A stretch of DNA of 64,000 nt. Origin: JAVKBW01 sp040222995. GTDB taxonomy: Bacteria > Pseudomonadota > Alphaproteobacteria > UBA8366 > Aestuariispiraceae. The stretch is from NCBI GenBank assembly GCA_040222995.1, contig JAVKBW010000045.1, positions 1-64,000 on the forward strand. Direction: 5' to 3'. Position 1 is the stretch's first letter. The number at the start of each line of letters is the position of its first letter. Below the pieces are notes generated by a model. That model saw nothing but the letters and a program-made list of their open reading frames with translations. It made no database searches and was not told the DNA's origin. Below, piece after piece: positions 8,290 through 15,989 of this stretch. The translations under genes and the position numbers were made by a program.

Positions 8290-9159
8290 ATGTTTAGCGT
8301 TTCCGACAGCGACGTTGAAGAATTCAACGAGAACGGACTGCTGCTGGTCGATAACTTCATTGACGAGGCGACGGTCGAGGCGTTGCGGCGCGCCTATGAC
8401 GATCTGTTCTGCGGCAAGTTCGAAACCGGTATTACTCCGGATGAGGTGAACTGGCAGGAAGGCACCGGCGACCCGACCATGTCGCGCCAGATCTGCAACG
8501 GCTGGAAGGCCAACCGCACCATCGCCAGCATCATCACACGCGAGGATTTTGGCAGGGCCATCGCCAAGCTGGGCGGCTGGCCGGGCACCCGCGTCATGAT
8601 CGACAACGTGCTGTGGAAGCCACCCAATACAAAATCGCTGGGATACCACCAGGACAGCGCCTATCTGGAATGGTTCAAACCGTCGGACCTGCTGAGCCTG
8701 TGGATCGCGCTGGACGATACATCGGCGGAATGCGGCACCATGGAGCTGGTGCGCGGTTCTCACAAGTGGCACAAGGCGGTGCCCGAAGGCGAATTCCACG
8801 CGCCGAAAGACTACCGTGCGCCGATGATGAAAGCCGCGAAGCGCGAAGGCGTCGAACCGGACATCGTCTATGTGGAAGTACCGAAAGGCGGCGGGTCGTT
8901 CCATCACGGCTGGGTCTGGCATGGTTCCGGCCCGAATACGGGCAAGAATCCACGCCGATCGCTGGTTCTGCACGCGATGCGGTCGGATGTCGCCTACAAT
9001 CCCGGCGCGCTGGATTTCATGACCGGCAAGATTTACAGCCGCTACAAGCGTCTTGGCGACAACGTGATCGACGAAAACTACTTTCCGGTCATCTGGCGTG
9101 AAGACGGATACCGGACGCCCGGCATCGATACCTTTCTGCAGCAGGGACAGGCCGCATGA
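8290..9159 (+). CDS. PhyH-family Fe(II)/2-oxoglutarate dioxygenase
   Basis: 289-residue phytanoyl-CoA dioxygenase-type enzyme; the family uses Fe(II), 2-oxoglutarate and O2 to hydroxylate small molecules. The facial triad is visible: YHQDSAY gives H120 and D122, and VWHGSGPN gives the distal H211. The 2-oxoglutarate-binding Arg is in NPRRSLVLHAM. There is a strong GGAAGGAG ribosome site. Its stop overlaps the next gene (ATGA). Sitting directly after two GS-fold ligases, it may oxidise a gamma-glutamylated amine or its precursor, which is inference. Confidence 0.85.
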   Translation: MFSVSDSDVEEFNENGLLLVDNFIDEATVEALRRAYDDLFCGKFETGITPDEVNWQEGTGDPTMSRQICNGWKANRTIASIITREDFGRAIAKLGGWPGTRVMIDNVLWKPPNTKSLGYHQDSAYLEWFKPSDLLSLWIALDDTSAECGTMELVRGSHKWHKAVPEGEFHAPKDYRAPMMKAAKREGVEPDIVYVEVPKGGGSFHHGWVWHGSGPNTGKNPRRSLVLHAMRSDVAYNPGALDFMTGKIYSRYKRLGDNVIDENYFPVIWREDGYRTPGIDTFLQQGQAA

Positions 9160-10358
9160 CGGATGCCGGCCGACAGACCTGGCTTTCGACCGCACCGGCC
9201 TGCATTCTGGTGGTGGACGAAAGCGGGGCGCTTGTCGACTGCAACGACCGGTTTGCCGAAATAGCGGGGCTGAACGGCATAACCGCAGCGGCATCGGCAA
9301 CCCTGAAAGGCCTGTTTACCGAAGACTCCGTCCAGGTCGTGTCCCGGCTCGACCGCGATTCACTTGCGGATACCCCGGCCGAATGCCGGCTGACCCTGGC
9401 GGATGCCGGAAACGGGGCCATACCGGCGCAGGCCATCGCCGATACCGTTTCGGACCCGGTTTCAGGAAAGAGTTGTCTGCGGCTGACATTGCTGCCGTGC
9501 CGGCAGACCGAGAGCCAGTTACGCCGCGATCACGACATGATGGACAGCATCATCAGCGCTTCGTCGGAAGCCCTGTGGTGTATCGAATATGTCGAGCCGG
9601 TCGATCTGACCGCGCCGGAAGACGAAGTGCTGCGGCAGTTTTTCGACAGCATGTGTTTCTGGCGCATCCTCAACCCGGCGATGCAGGAATTGTACAAGAT
9701 GCCGCTGGACCGCGACGTCAGGAACGAGGATGTGCGGTTTATCTTTCCGAAGAATGCCGAGAACGAGGAATTCGTCCGAAATCTCCTCGCCAACCGCTTT
9801 CATCTCGACAAGGCGGTGTCGCTCGACAAGCTCTATGACGGCACCTGGATTACCGCTGAAAACGATGTCCGGGCGCATATCCACGAAAACCGGCTGATCC
9901 GCCTGTGGGGCACGGTGCGCCCGATCGGCGGCCGGGGCTGGAAGGGCAAGAATCTGGAATCCGAACTGGACAAGCTCAGCAGCATTCTGTCCGCCCTGCC
10001 GGAACCGGTGCTGGTGCTGGATAAATCGGGCAGGCTGGCGGCCGCCAACCCCGCCGTCGAATGGCAGTTCGGCTGGTCCGTCGACGACATTCTGGGCCAG
10101 TCGTCGGAACAATGGCTGCCCGGCCTGACACTGGTCGATATCGCCGAGGCATCGGATGTGCTGGGCACGGAATATCCGGTTTCCGTGGTCTGCGGCGATG
10201 GCACGGAACGTAGCTGCATTTGCCGTGTCGGCCGGCACGGTCTGACGACGGATGATCTGTTTGCGGTGCTGGCCCTGAGGCCCGTCGACAAACGCCAGAT
10301 CAAGCGATCGCCCTCCGCCGCGGCGGATGAAAAGGAGGCGTCCGATGCGCTTCTTTGA
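9156..10358 (+). CDS. PAS-domain sensor protein without output domain
   Basis: 400-residue soluble protein with three PAS-like segments: about 10-60 (ACILVVDESGALVDCNDRF), 125-260 (a long PAS variant containing WRILNPAMQELYKMP and RFIFPKNAENEEFV) and 275-370 (PEPVLVLDKSGRLAAANPAV). No kinase, GGDEF or HTH domain is present. It overlaps the PhyH gene by 4 nt and the downstream sigma-54 activator by 14 nt, so it is probably made in step with them and acts as a sensory partner of that activator. The ligand is unknown. Confidence 0.7.
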   Translation: MTDAGRQTWLSTAPACILVVDESGALVDCNDRFAEIAGLNGITAAASATLKGLFTEDSVQVVSRLDRDSLADTPAECRLTLADAGNGAIPAQAIADTVSDPVSGKSCLRLTLLPCRQTESQLRRDHDMMDSIISASSEALWCIEYVEPVDLTAPEDEVLRQFFDSMCFWRILNPAMQELYKMPLDRDVRNEDVRFIFPKNAENEEFVRNLLANRFHLDKAVSLDKLYDGTWITAENDVRAHIHENRLIRLWGTVRPIGGRGWKGKNLESELDKLSSILSALPEPVLVLDKSGRLAAANPAVEWQFGWSVDDILGQSSEQWLPGLTLVDIAEASDVLGTEYPVSVVCGDGTERSCICRVGRHGLTTDDLFAVLALRPVDKRQIKRSPSAAADEKEASDALL

Positions 10359-11769
10359 TTCATCCGAACAGAACGCCGTCACGGATATCCAGCACGCCGA
10401 CCTGTCCGATCTGGCGACGCTGTTCAGCGGCGTCATCGACCGCCTGCCCGACGGCCTGATTATCCTGGACGTGCATCAGCGGGTGATGGCGATCAACGGA
10501 CTGGCCAGAACCTTTCTCGGTCTGGGTCAGATGACCTGCGAAAACCTGGCCGATCTGAGCGACAAGGCCGAAGCCGATTTCACGATGGCCGAAAAAATCT
10601 GCCTGCGCGGTGCGGCGTCCGACTTCATCGCCACCGCCGCCGACCGGCGCGCCGTGCTGGTTTCCGTCCGCTTCGTACGCGACCGGGCAAGCGGCGAACA
10701 GGCCGCTGTGTTCACCATGCGCGATCTTCAGATGCTGGACCGGCTGCGTAAGCTGGCGGCGGGTGACCGCCCGACCAACCGGTTCAAGTTCACCAACGAT
10801 ACAGAAGCCTCGCCCGATTTCGGTACCCAGCGCCGCATTTCGCCAGCCATCGATACCGCCATCAAACATGGCGAACGGGCGCTTGCCGTCGGCGCGCGGG
10901 TTCTGCTGACCGGCGAATCCGGCACCGGAAAGACCGAGCTTGCGAAATACCTGCACCGCAAGATCGGCAATCCGGAAGACCCGTTCGTGCATGTCAATTG
11001 CGGATCGATTCCCGAACAGCTTTTCGAATCCGAAATGTTCGGCCACACGAAAGGATCGTTCACCGGCGCATCGTCGACCGGCCGGCGCGGCCTGCTTGAA
11101 GACGCCGATGGCGGCACGCTGTTTCTCGACGAAATCGGCGAAATGCCGGCCCTGCTCCAGGCCAAGCTTCTGAAATTCCTGGATGACGGTTACGTACAGC
11201 AGATCGGCGCGCGAAAAGGCAAGAAAGTCGCCTGCCGGGTAATCGCCGCCACCAACCGCGACCTGCAGGGCCTTGTCCGGGACGGGGCGTTCCGGGGCGA
11301 TTTGTTTTACCGGCTGGCCTCCGTGCCGCTGGCGCTGCCGGCGCTGCGCGACCAGCCGCCGCTGATCGACCATCTGATCGATCACATGCTGAGAAGAATC
11401 AACGAGTCTCGTGAAACCGCTCTGTCGGTGAACGCCGAGTGCCGCACCGCTTTGCTGCGTTATGTCTATCCGGGCAATTGCCGGGAATTGCAGAACATAT
11501 TGCTGCAACTGTCATTGATCGACGGTGCGGTCGCCACACGAAACGACCTGCCGTCTTTTGTCGTCGATGGCGCGGGCGCTCTGCGGCTGATCGAACCGGA
11601 CGCCGCCGACAGTGACGACTACGACATGAAATCGATGGTCAAGGCCTACGAACGCGACCTGATCGACGAGGCCATTCGCATTCACGGCAGCAAACGGAAG
11701 GCGGCGACGGCATTAGGCGTCGATATCGGCACGATTGTCCGCAAGACCAGGGCGGAGGATCTGAAATAA
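10345..11769 (+). CDS. PAS / AAA+ sigma-54-dependent transcriptional activator
   Basis: 474-residue bacterial enhancer-binding protein. An N-terminal PAS domain (about 25-130, DRLPDGLIILDVHQRVMAIN) takes the place of a receiver. The AAA+ core has Walker A GESGTGKTE near 190, the sigma-54 contact loop GSFTGA near 237 (a conservative GAFTGA variant), and Walker B GGTLFLDEIGE near 256. A Fis-type HTH lies at the C-terminus (GSKRKAATALGVDIGTIVRK). ATG 10345 is chosen because GGAGG lies 6 nt upstream; an earlier ATG at 10327 includes that site. The lack of a receiver implies control by ligand or by the PAS protein upstream. Likely targets are the GS operon and potD, where sigma-54-like promoters occur. 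Confidence 0.88.
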   Translation: MRFFDSSEQNAVTDIQHADLSDLATLFSGVIDRLPDGLIILDVHQRVMAINGLARTFLGLGQMTCENLADLSDKAEADFTMAEKICLRGAASDFIATAADRRAVLVSVRFVRDRASGEQAAVFTMRDLQMLDRLRKLAAGDRPTNRFKFTNDTEASPDFGTQRRISPAIDTAIKHGERALAVGARVLLTGESGTGKTELAKYLHRKIGNPEDPFVHVNCGSIPEQLFESEMFGHTKGSFTGASSTGRRGLLEDADGGTLFLDEIGEMPALLQAKLLKFLDDGYVQQIGARKGKKVACRVIAATNRDLQGLVRDGAFRGDLFYRLASVPLALPALRDQPPLIDHLIDHMLRRINESRETALSVNAECRTALLRYVYPGNCRELQNILLQLSLIDGAVATRNDLPSFVVDGAGALRLIEPDAADSDDYDMKSMVKAYERDLIDEAIRIHGSKRKAATALGVDIGTIVRKTRAEDLK

Positions 11770-11852
11770 TGGCGTTCCGCGGCACCCTGATACCCCTGTT
11801 CAAACGGCTTGAAACCGCCGGGTTCATGCGGGTTTGTGCTAGCGTGACATTC

Positions 11853-11871
11853 AGTATATTCGTGGTATATT
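11853..11871 (+). promoter_or_regulatory. AT-rich motif AGTATATT-N5-TATATT (copy 1)
   Basis: In the potD upstream region the sequence AGTATATT, five bases, then TATATT is found. The same 14 fixed bases with the same 5-nt spacer occur at 17679-17697 between the BVMO and GntR genes. Such AT blocks are rare in this GC-rich window. It could be a GntR operator or a -10-rich promoter element. Confidence 0.35.
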
Positions 11872-11894
11872 GTCCTCAGCAACTTGCTGAGGAC
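11872..11894 (+). promoter_or_regulatory. 23-nt perfect palindrome upstream of potD
   Basis: Arms GTCCTCAGCAA and TTGCTGAGGAC flank a single C (11883), with no mismatch. No T-run follows on either strand, so it is a poor terminator. It lies about 24-45 nt upstream of a sigma-54-like element and just after the gene for an enhancer-binding protein with a Fis-type HTH, so an upstream activating site is a sensible guess. Confidence 0.45.
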
Positions 11895-11916
11895 GGGATG
11901 CGACGTAAGAAATTCC

Positions 11917-11932
11917 TGGCGTGAGGCTTGGA
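11917..11932 (+). promoter_or_regulatory. Candidate sigma-54 promoter of potD
   Basis: TGGCGTGAGGCTTGGA agrees at 9 of 12 defined positions with TGGCACGN4TTGCW. The -24 GG is kept and the -12 is GG instead of GC. It is about 60 nt before ATG 11991. The adjacent gene upstream encodes a sigma-54 activator. Confidence 0.35.
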
Positions 11933-11990
11933 AAAATCGGCCTTCGACGCTGTTGGAGGCAATAATGACCACAGAGGAGGCTTGTTGATA

Positions 11991-13046
11991 ATGCGTTTAA
12001 AAAACAAATATCTCGGAGCGGCGGCCGCCGTTCTGATGGGCGTATCATGGAGCGCTGTCGCGCAGGCTGCGGGTGAACTGAACTTGCTGACCTGGGAAGG
12101 CTATGCCGACGACAGTTTTGTCACACAATTCGAAGAAGAATCAGGCTGCAAGGTATCGGCTGCCTATGTCGGCTCGAACGATGACTTTGCCGCGAAACTG
12201 GCCGCCGGTGGCGGCGTATACGACCTGATCTCGCCGTCAATCGATACGGTCGGAATCATGGTGCAGGCCGGCTTCGTTGAACCGATCGACGAAAGCAAGG
12301 TCGACCGCTTTGGCGAAATTTACGACGTCTTCAAGGAAGCTGTGAAAAACGCCGGTGAAGGCGATGTCTACAGCGTGCCGTTTACCTGGGGTTCCATCCC
12401 CTTCATGTATCGTGTCGACAAGTTTGATACGCCGCCGACATCCCTGGATATTCTCTGGGATGAAAGCCTGAAGGGTAAAATCTCGCTCTGGGACGACAAG
12501 AGTGCGCTTTATGTTGCCGCCCGTCACAATGGCGACATGAACATCTATGACCTGTCGGACGAACAGCTTGAAGCGGCGAAACAATCCCTGCTGGAACAGA
12601 AGCCGCTGATCCGGAAATACTGGGCGACAGCCGGTGAGCTGGTCGATCTGTATGCCCAGGGCGAAGTCTGGATTTCAAACACCTGGGGCGGTTATCAATC
12701 GGCTCTGCTGGCCGAACAGGGAATCGAAGTGAAGGAATTCCTGCCGGAAGAACGGGCGGAAGGCTGGATGGATTCCTGGATGGTCGTTAAGGGCACGCCG
12801 AATACCGATTGCGCCTACAAGTTCATCAACATGGCCATTTCGGAACAGGGCCAGTGCGGTGTCGCCAACGTGAACGGCTACTCCGTCGCCAACCCTGTCG
12901 CCGCCAAGAAGTGCATGTCTGCTGAACAGTTCTCGACCCTGCATCAGGACGATCTCGAATACGTCAAAACACTGATGATGTGGGAAAACCTGGGTGAACG
13001 GCTGGAAGTGTACACCAACACCTGGAATGCCGTAAAAGTCCAATAA
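11991..13046 (+). CDS. potD: Periplasmic polyamine-type ABC transporter binding protein
   Basis: Extracytoplasmic solute-binding protein of the spermidine/putrescine (PotD/PotF) family, 351 residues. A Sec signal peptide (RLKNKYLGAAAAVLMGV, cleavage probably after AQA near residue 26) precedes the family opening ELNLLTWEGYADDSF. Other family blocks are YVGSNDDFAAKLAAGG, VPFTWGSIPFMYR and EVWISNTWGGY. ATG 11991 with AGGAGG 10 nt upstream is the start; the open frame upstream lacks a signal sequence. It is followed by a terminator hairpin and then the ATPase and two permeases, so the binding protein can be made in excess. The ligand may be another cationic amine, since polyamine contacts cannot be verified by eye. 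Confidence 0.85.
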   Translation: MRLKNKYLGAAAAVLMGVSWSAVAQAAGELNLLTWEGYADDSFVTQFEEESGCKVSAAYVGSNDDFAAKLAAGGGVYDLISPSIDTVGIMVQAGFVEPIDESKVDRFGEIYDVFKEAVKNAGEGDVYSVPFTWGSIPFMYRVDKFDTPPTSLDILWDESLKGKISLWDDKSALYVAARHNGDMNIYDLSDEQLEAAKQSLLEQKPLIRKYWATAGELVDLYAQGEVWISNTWGGYQSALLAEQGIEVKEFLPEERAEGWMDSWMVVKGTPNTDCAYKFINMAISEQGQCGVANVNGYSVANPVAAKKCMSAEQFSTLHQDDLEYVKTLMMWENLGERLEVYTNTWNAVKVQ

Positions 13047-13056
13047 ACCACGACCT

Positions 13057-13098
13057 GTCGGGCCGGAGCGATCCGGTCCGACATTCTTTTTTCAATTT
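13057..13098 (+). terminator. Intrinsic terminator/attenuator between potD and potA
   Basis: An 11-bp stem (GTCGGGCCGGA with TCCGGTCCGAC, one G-U pair) closes a GCGA tetraloop of the GNRA class. It is followed by T-rich sequence with two six-T runs. It sits 11 nt after the potD stop and 24 nt before potA, so it should lower transporter expression relative to the binding protein. Confidence 0.85.
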
Positions 13099-13121
13099 TT
13101 TAACGAGAAGCGTGCAGGCAC

Positions 13122-14231
13122 ATGGCATCTATTATTGAAGTCGAAGGCGTAACGAAAATCTATGGCGGCAGTGTTACGGCCGTCGATGATGTTTCCCTTA
13201 GTGTTGAAGAGGGCGAATTCGTCACCCTTCTCGGCCCGTCGGGCTGCGGCAAGACGACAATGCTGCGTCTGGTGGCCGGCTTTGAAGCACCCGACCGGGG
13301 CCGTCTCATTATCGGCGGCGACGATGTCACCGATGTTCCGCCCTACCGCAGACCGGTAAACATGGTGTTCCAGGATTACGCGCTGTTTCCGCATATGAAT
13401 GTCTGGGACAATATCGCCTATGGCCTGAAAATGGCCGGCGCCAACAAGTCGGACATACCGCCGGCGGTCGAACGCGCCTTGCAGACGGTTGAAATGCAGG
13501 GTCAGTCGATGCGCAAGCCGCACGAATTGTCCGGCGGTCAGCGGCAGCGCATCGCGCTGGCCCGCGCGCTGGTCAAGGAACCCCGGGTGCTGTTGCTGGA
13601 CGAACCGCTGGCCGCGCTGGACGCCAACCTGCGCGCCAATATGCGGGTCGAACTGAAGCATCTGCACGATCGTCTCGGCCTGACCTTCCTGATGGTCACC
13701 CACGATCAGACGGAAGCCCTGGTGATGGCGGACCGGGTCGTGCTGATGGAAAACGGCAAAATCGCGCAGCAGGGATCGCCGACGGATATTTACGAGCATC
13801 CGCAATCCACCTATGTCGCCAATTTCATCGGATCGTCCAATCTGTTCCGCGGGTCGGTCGTCGAGAAATCCGACACGGCGATCACCGTCTCCACCGGCAA
13901 TGCAAAACTCAAGGCGGCATCGATGCGGGCGCTGGCAAGCGGGCTTCAGGGTGATGTGATGATCTGCGTCCGGCCGGAAAAGGCCCGCCTGCTGAAAGCC
14001 GGGGACGATACGTCCGGCATGAACGCCATCGCCGGCACCGTCGAGGAATTGCTGTTCCACGGCAACAGCGTCCGGGTCAAGGTCAATCTGGAATCGGGCG
14101 AACCCTTCATGGTCGACGTCCAGCTTTCCGGTTCGGCCGCCGATACCGGCCTGCCGGAAAAAGGCGCCGGCGTGCAGGTGGCGTTCGCCCCGGAAAACAC
14201 CGCAATGTTCCCGCCGGAGGCGCGCCGATGA
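13122..14231 (+). CDS. potA: Polyamine-type ABC transporter ATP-binding protein
   Basis: 369-residue ATPase of the PotA/CysA type. Walker A GPSGCGKTT lies near 38, the Q-loop in VFQDYALFPH, the signature LSGGQRQRIALARAL near 136 and Walker B VLLLDEPLAALD near 157. The H-loop is in MVTHDQTEAL. The C-terminal third is a TOBE/OB domain. It ends in a 4-nt ATGA overlap with the first permease. Confidence 0.9.
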   Translation: MASIIEVEGVTKIYGGSVTAVDDVSLSVEEGEFVTLLGPSGCGKTTMLRLVAGFEAPDRGRLIIGGDDVTDVPPYRRPVNMVFQDYALFPHMNVWDNIAYGLKMAGANKSDIPPAVERALQTVEMQGQSMRKPHELSGGQRQRIALARALVKEPRVLLLDEPLAALDANLRANMRVELKHLHDRLGLTFLMVTHDQTEALVMADRVVLMENGKIAQQGSPTDIYEHPQSTYVANFIGSSNLFRGSVVEKSDTAITVSTGNAKLKAASMRALASGLQGDVMICVRPEKARLLKAGDDTSGMNAIAGTVEELLFHGNSVRVKVNLESGEPFMVDVQLSGSAADTGLPEKGAGVQVAFAPENTAMFPPEARR

Positions 14232-15097
14232 GACTCGCCACACGACAAAAGCTTATACAGGCGAGCGTTCTGTCCGCGCCGTTGCTGTGGACATTCGTAT
14301 TCCTGTTTGTGCCGTACATGATTCTGACGACATACAGTTTCTACGAGAAGAAATTCCCGAGCTTCAAACCCGCATTCCAGTTCGGCAACTATTTTCAAAT
14401 CTTCGGCGATCCGCAGTATTTTCAGGTGATTTTCAAGAGCGGCTGGATTGCCGGCACCGTCGCCCTGGCGGCTCTGGCGCTTGCCTATCCGTTTTGTTAT
14501 TTCCTGATTTTCGTCGTCAAATCGGCGCGGGTGCGGCTGTTTCTCTATATGGCGGTCATCGTGCCGCTGTGGGTTTCCTATCTGCTGCGGGCCTATACCT
14601 GGAAGACGATTCTGGGCAGCGAAGGCATTCTGAATTCGTTTCTGGTGTGGAGCGGCATTCTGTCGGAACCGACCGACCTGCTTCTCTACAACAAGTTTTC
14701 GATGATCATTACCCTGACCTATATCTTCATTCCCTTCACGGTCATGCCGCTTTACACGGCGCTGGAAAAAATACCGCGCAACCTGATCGAGGCATCGAAG
14801 GATCTGGGCGCCAGCCCCCTTCGCACGTTCTGGACGGTGACCCTGCCCCTGTCGATGCCGGGTGTGATCGCGGGCATGACCTTCACCTTCTGCCTCACAT
14901 CGGGTGACTTTATCGCTCCGATGCTGGTCGGCGGGCCGGACGGGTTCATGATCGCAAACGTCATGACCACGCAATTTGGCGCGGCGCTGAACTGGCCATT
15001 GGGATCGGCGCTTTCGATTGTCATGCTGGCCGTGGTTATCACGATCATCTCGCTGTCCGACAAGGCGCAGCGGGCCGGCCGTCTGGATTTGGGATAG
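14228..15097 (+). CDS. potB: Polyamine-type ABC transporter permease 1
   Basis: 289-residue inner-membrane permease with six or so hydrophobic segments. The EAA motif LIEASKDLGASPLRTFWTVT, which docks on the ATPase, lies near residue 190. It follows potA with an overlapping start/stop and is followed after 4 nt by a second permease, giving the standard PotABC(D) set in the order D-A-B-C. Confidence 0.88.
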   Translation: MRLATRQKLIQASVLSAPLLWTFVFLFVPYMILTTYSFYEKKFPSFKPAFQFGNYFQIFGDPQYFQVIFKSGWIAGTVALAALALAYPFCYFLIFVVKSARVRLFLYMAVIVPLWVSYLLRAYTWKTILGSEGILNSFLVWSGILSEPTDLLLYNKFSMIITLTYIFIPFTVMPLYTALEKIPRNLIEASKDLGASPLRTFWTVTLPLSMPGVIAGMTFTFCLTSGDFIAPMLVGGPDGFMIANVMTTQFGAALNWPLGSALSIVMLAVVITIISLSDKAQRAGRLDLG

Positions 15098-15101
15098 AAC
15101 G

Positions 15102-15971
15102 ATGAACGCAGATACAACAACATCAACAACCACGCTCAGCACCCGCGGTAACGGCGTCGGCGCATCGTCGATGTCAGCCGATCTCACCCACCGGTTCGGC
15201 GCGGGCTTCCTGACCAGCGTATCGATGTGCGTTCTGGCGTTCCTGTATGCGCCGATTGCCGTGCTGATCATGTTCAGCTTCAACGACAACCGCATCCTGT
15301 CGCTGCCGTGGCGCGGCTTCACGTGGAAATGGTACGAAGCCCTGTTCGCCAATGCCGATCTGCAGGCGGCGATCTGGAACAGCGTCTATGTCGGGGTATT
15401 CGCCACCTTCATCACCATTCTGATCGGCGTGCCGGCCGCCTTTGCGCTGGACCGGTACAATTTTCCCGGCAAGACCGTGTTCCGGCGGTTCGTGCTGCTG
15501 CCGATCGCCCTGCCCGGCGTCATCACCGGCGTGTCGATGCTGAACATGTTCAGTACAGTGGGCATCAATCTGAGCCTGGAAACCGTCATCATGGGCCACG
15601 CCACCGCGTTGGTCAGCGTTGTGGCGACACAGGTGTTCGCCCGGCTCCAGCGGGTCAACAGATCGATGGAAGAGGCGTCGGCCGATCTCGGCGCGAAACC
15701 GTGGCAGACATTCTGGTACGTGACCCTGCCGAATATCCGGTCGGCGATCATCGGCAGCGCGCTGCTGTCGTTCACCCTGTCATTCGACGAGATTCCGGTG
15801 ACATTCTTCCTGATCGGCCGCGACAACACATTGCCGATGTATATCTGGTCGACCCTGCGGCGCGGCATCACGCCGGAAATCAACGCCGTCGGCACGCTGA
15901 TTATCATCGCATCTTTGGGGCTGATTATTCTGTCGGTCTACCTGCTGCGGGACGATCAGAAAAAAGGCTGA
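15102..15971 (+). CDS. potC: Polyamine-type ABC transporter permease 2
   Basis: 289-residue permease with a hydrophilic, Thr/Ser-rich N-terminal tail of about 30 residues, then membrane segments beginning FLTSVSMCVLAFLYAPI. The EAA loop MEEASADLGAKPWQTFWYVT is near 190. The start chosen is ATG 15102, 4 nt after the potB stop; a longer open frame upstream overlaps potB and is discarded. Convergent with the monooxygenase gene 19 nt further on. Confidence 0.87.
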   Translation: MNADTTTSTTTLSTRGNGVGASSMSADLTHRFGAGFLTSVSMCVLAFLYAPIAVLIMFSFNDNRILSLPWRGFTWKWYEALFANADLQAAIWNSVYVGVFATFITILIGVPAAFALDRYNFPGKTVFRRFVLLPIALPGVITGVSMLNMFSTVGINLSLETVIMGHATALVSVVATQVFARLQRVNRSMEEASADLGAKPWQTFWYVTLPNIRSAIIGSALLSFTLSFDEIPVTFFLIGRDNTLPMYIWSTLRRGITPEINAVGTLIIIASLGLIILSVYLLRDDQKKG

Positions 15972-15989
15972 CGTGGACCGGAAACGGTA

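Noticed and set aside
7771..9300. 509-codon open frame on the minus strand across the GS2 and PhyH genes
   Set aside because: It is antisense to two clearly recognisable genes; its translation shows no domain and is a product of high G+C at third positions.
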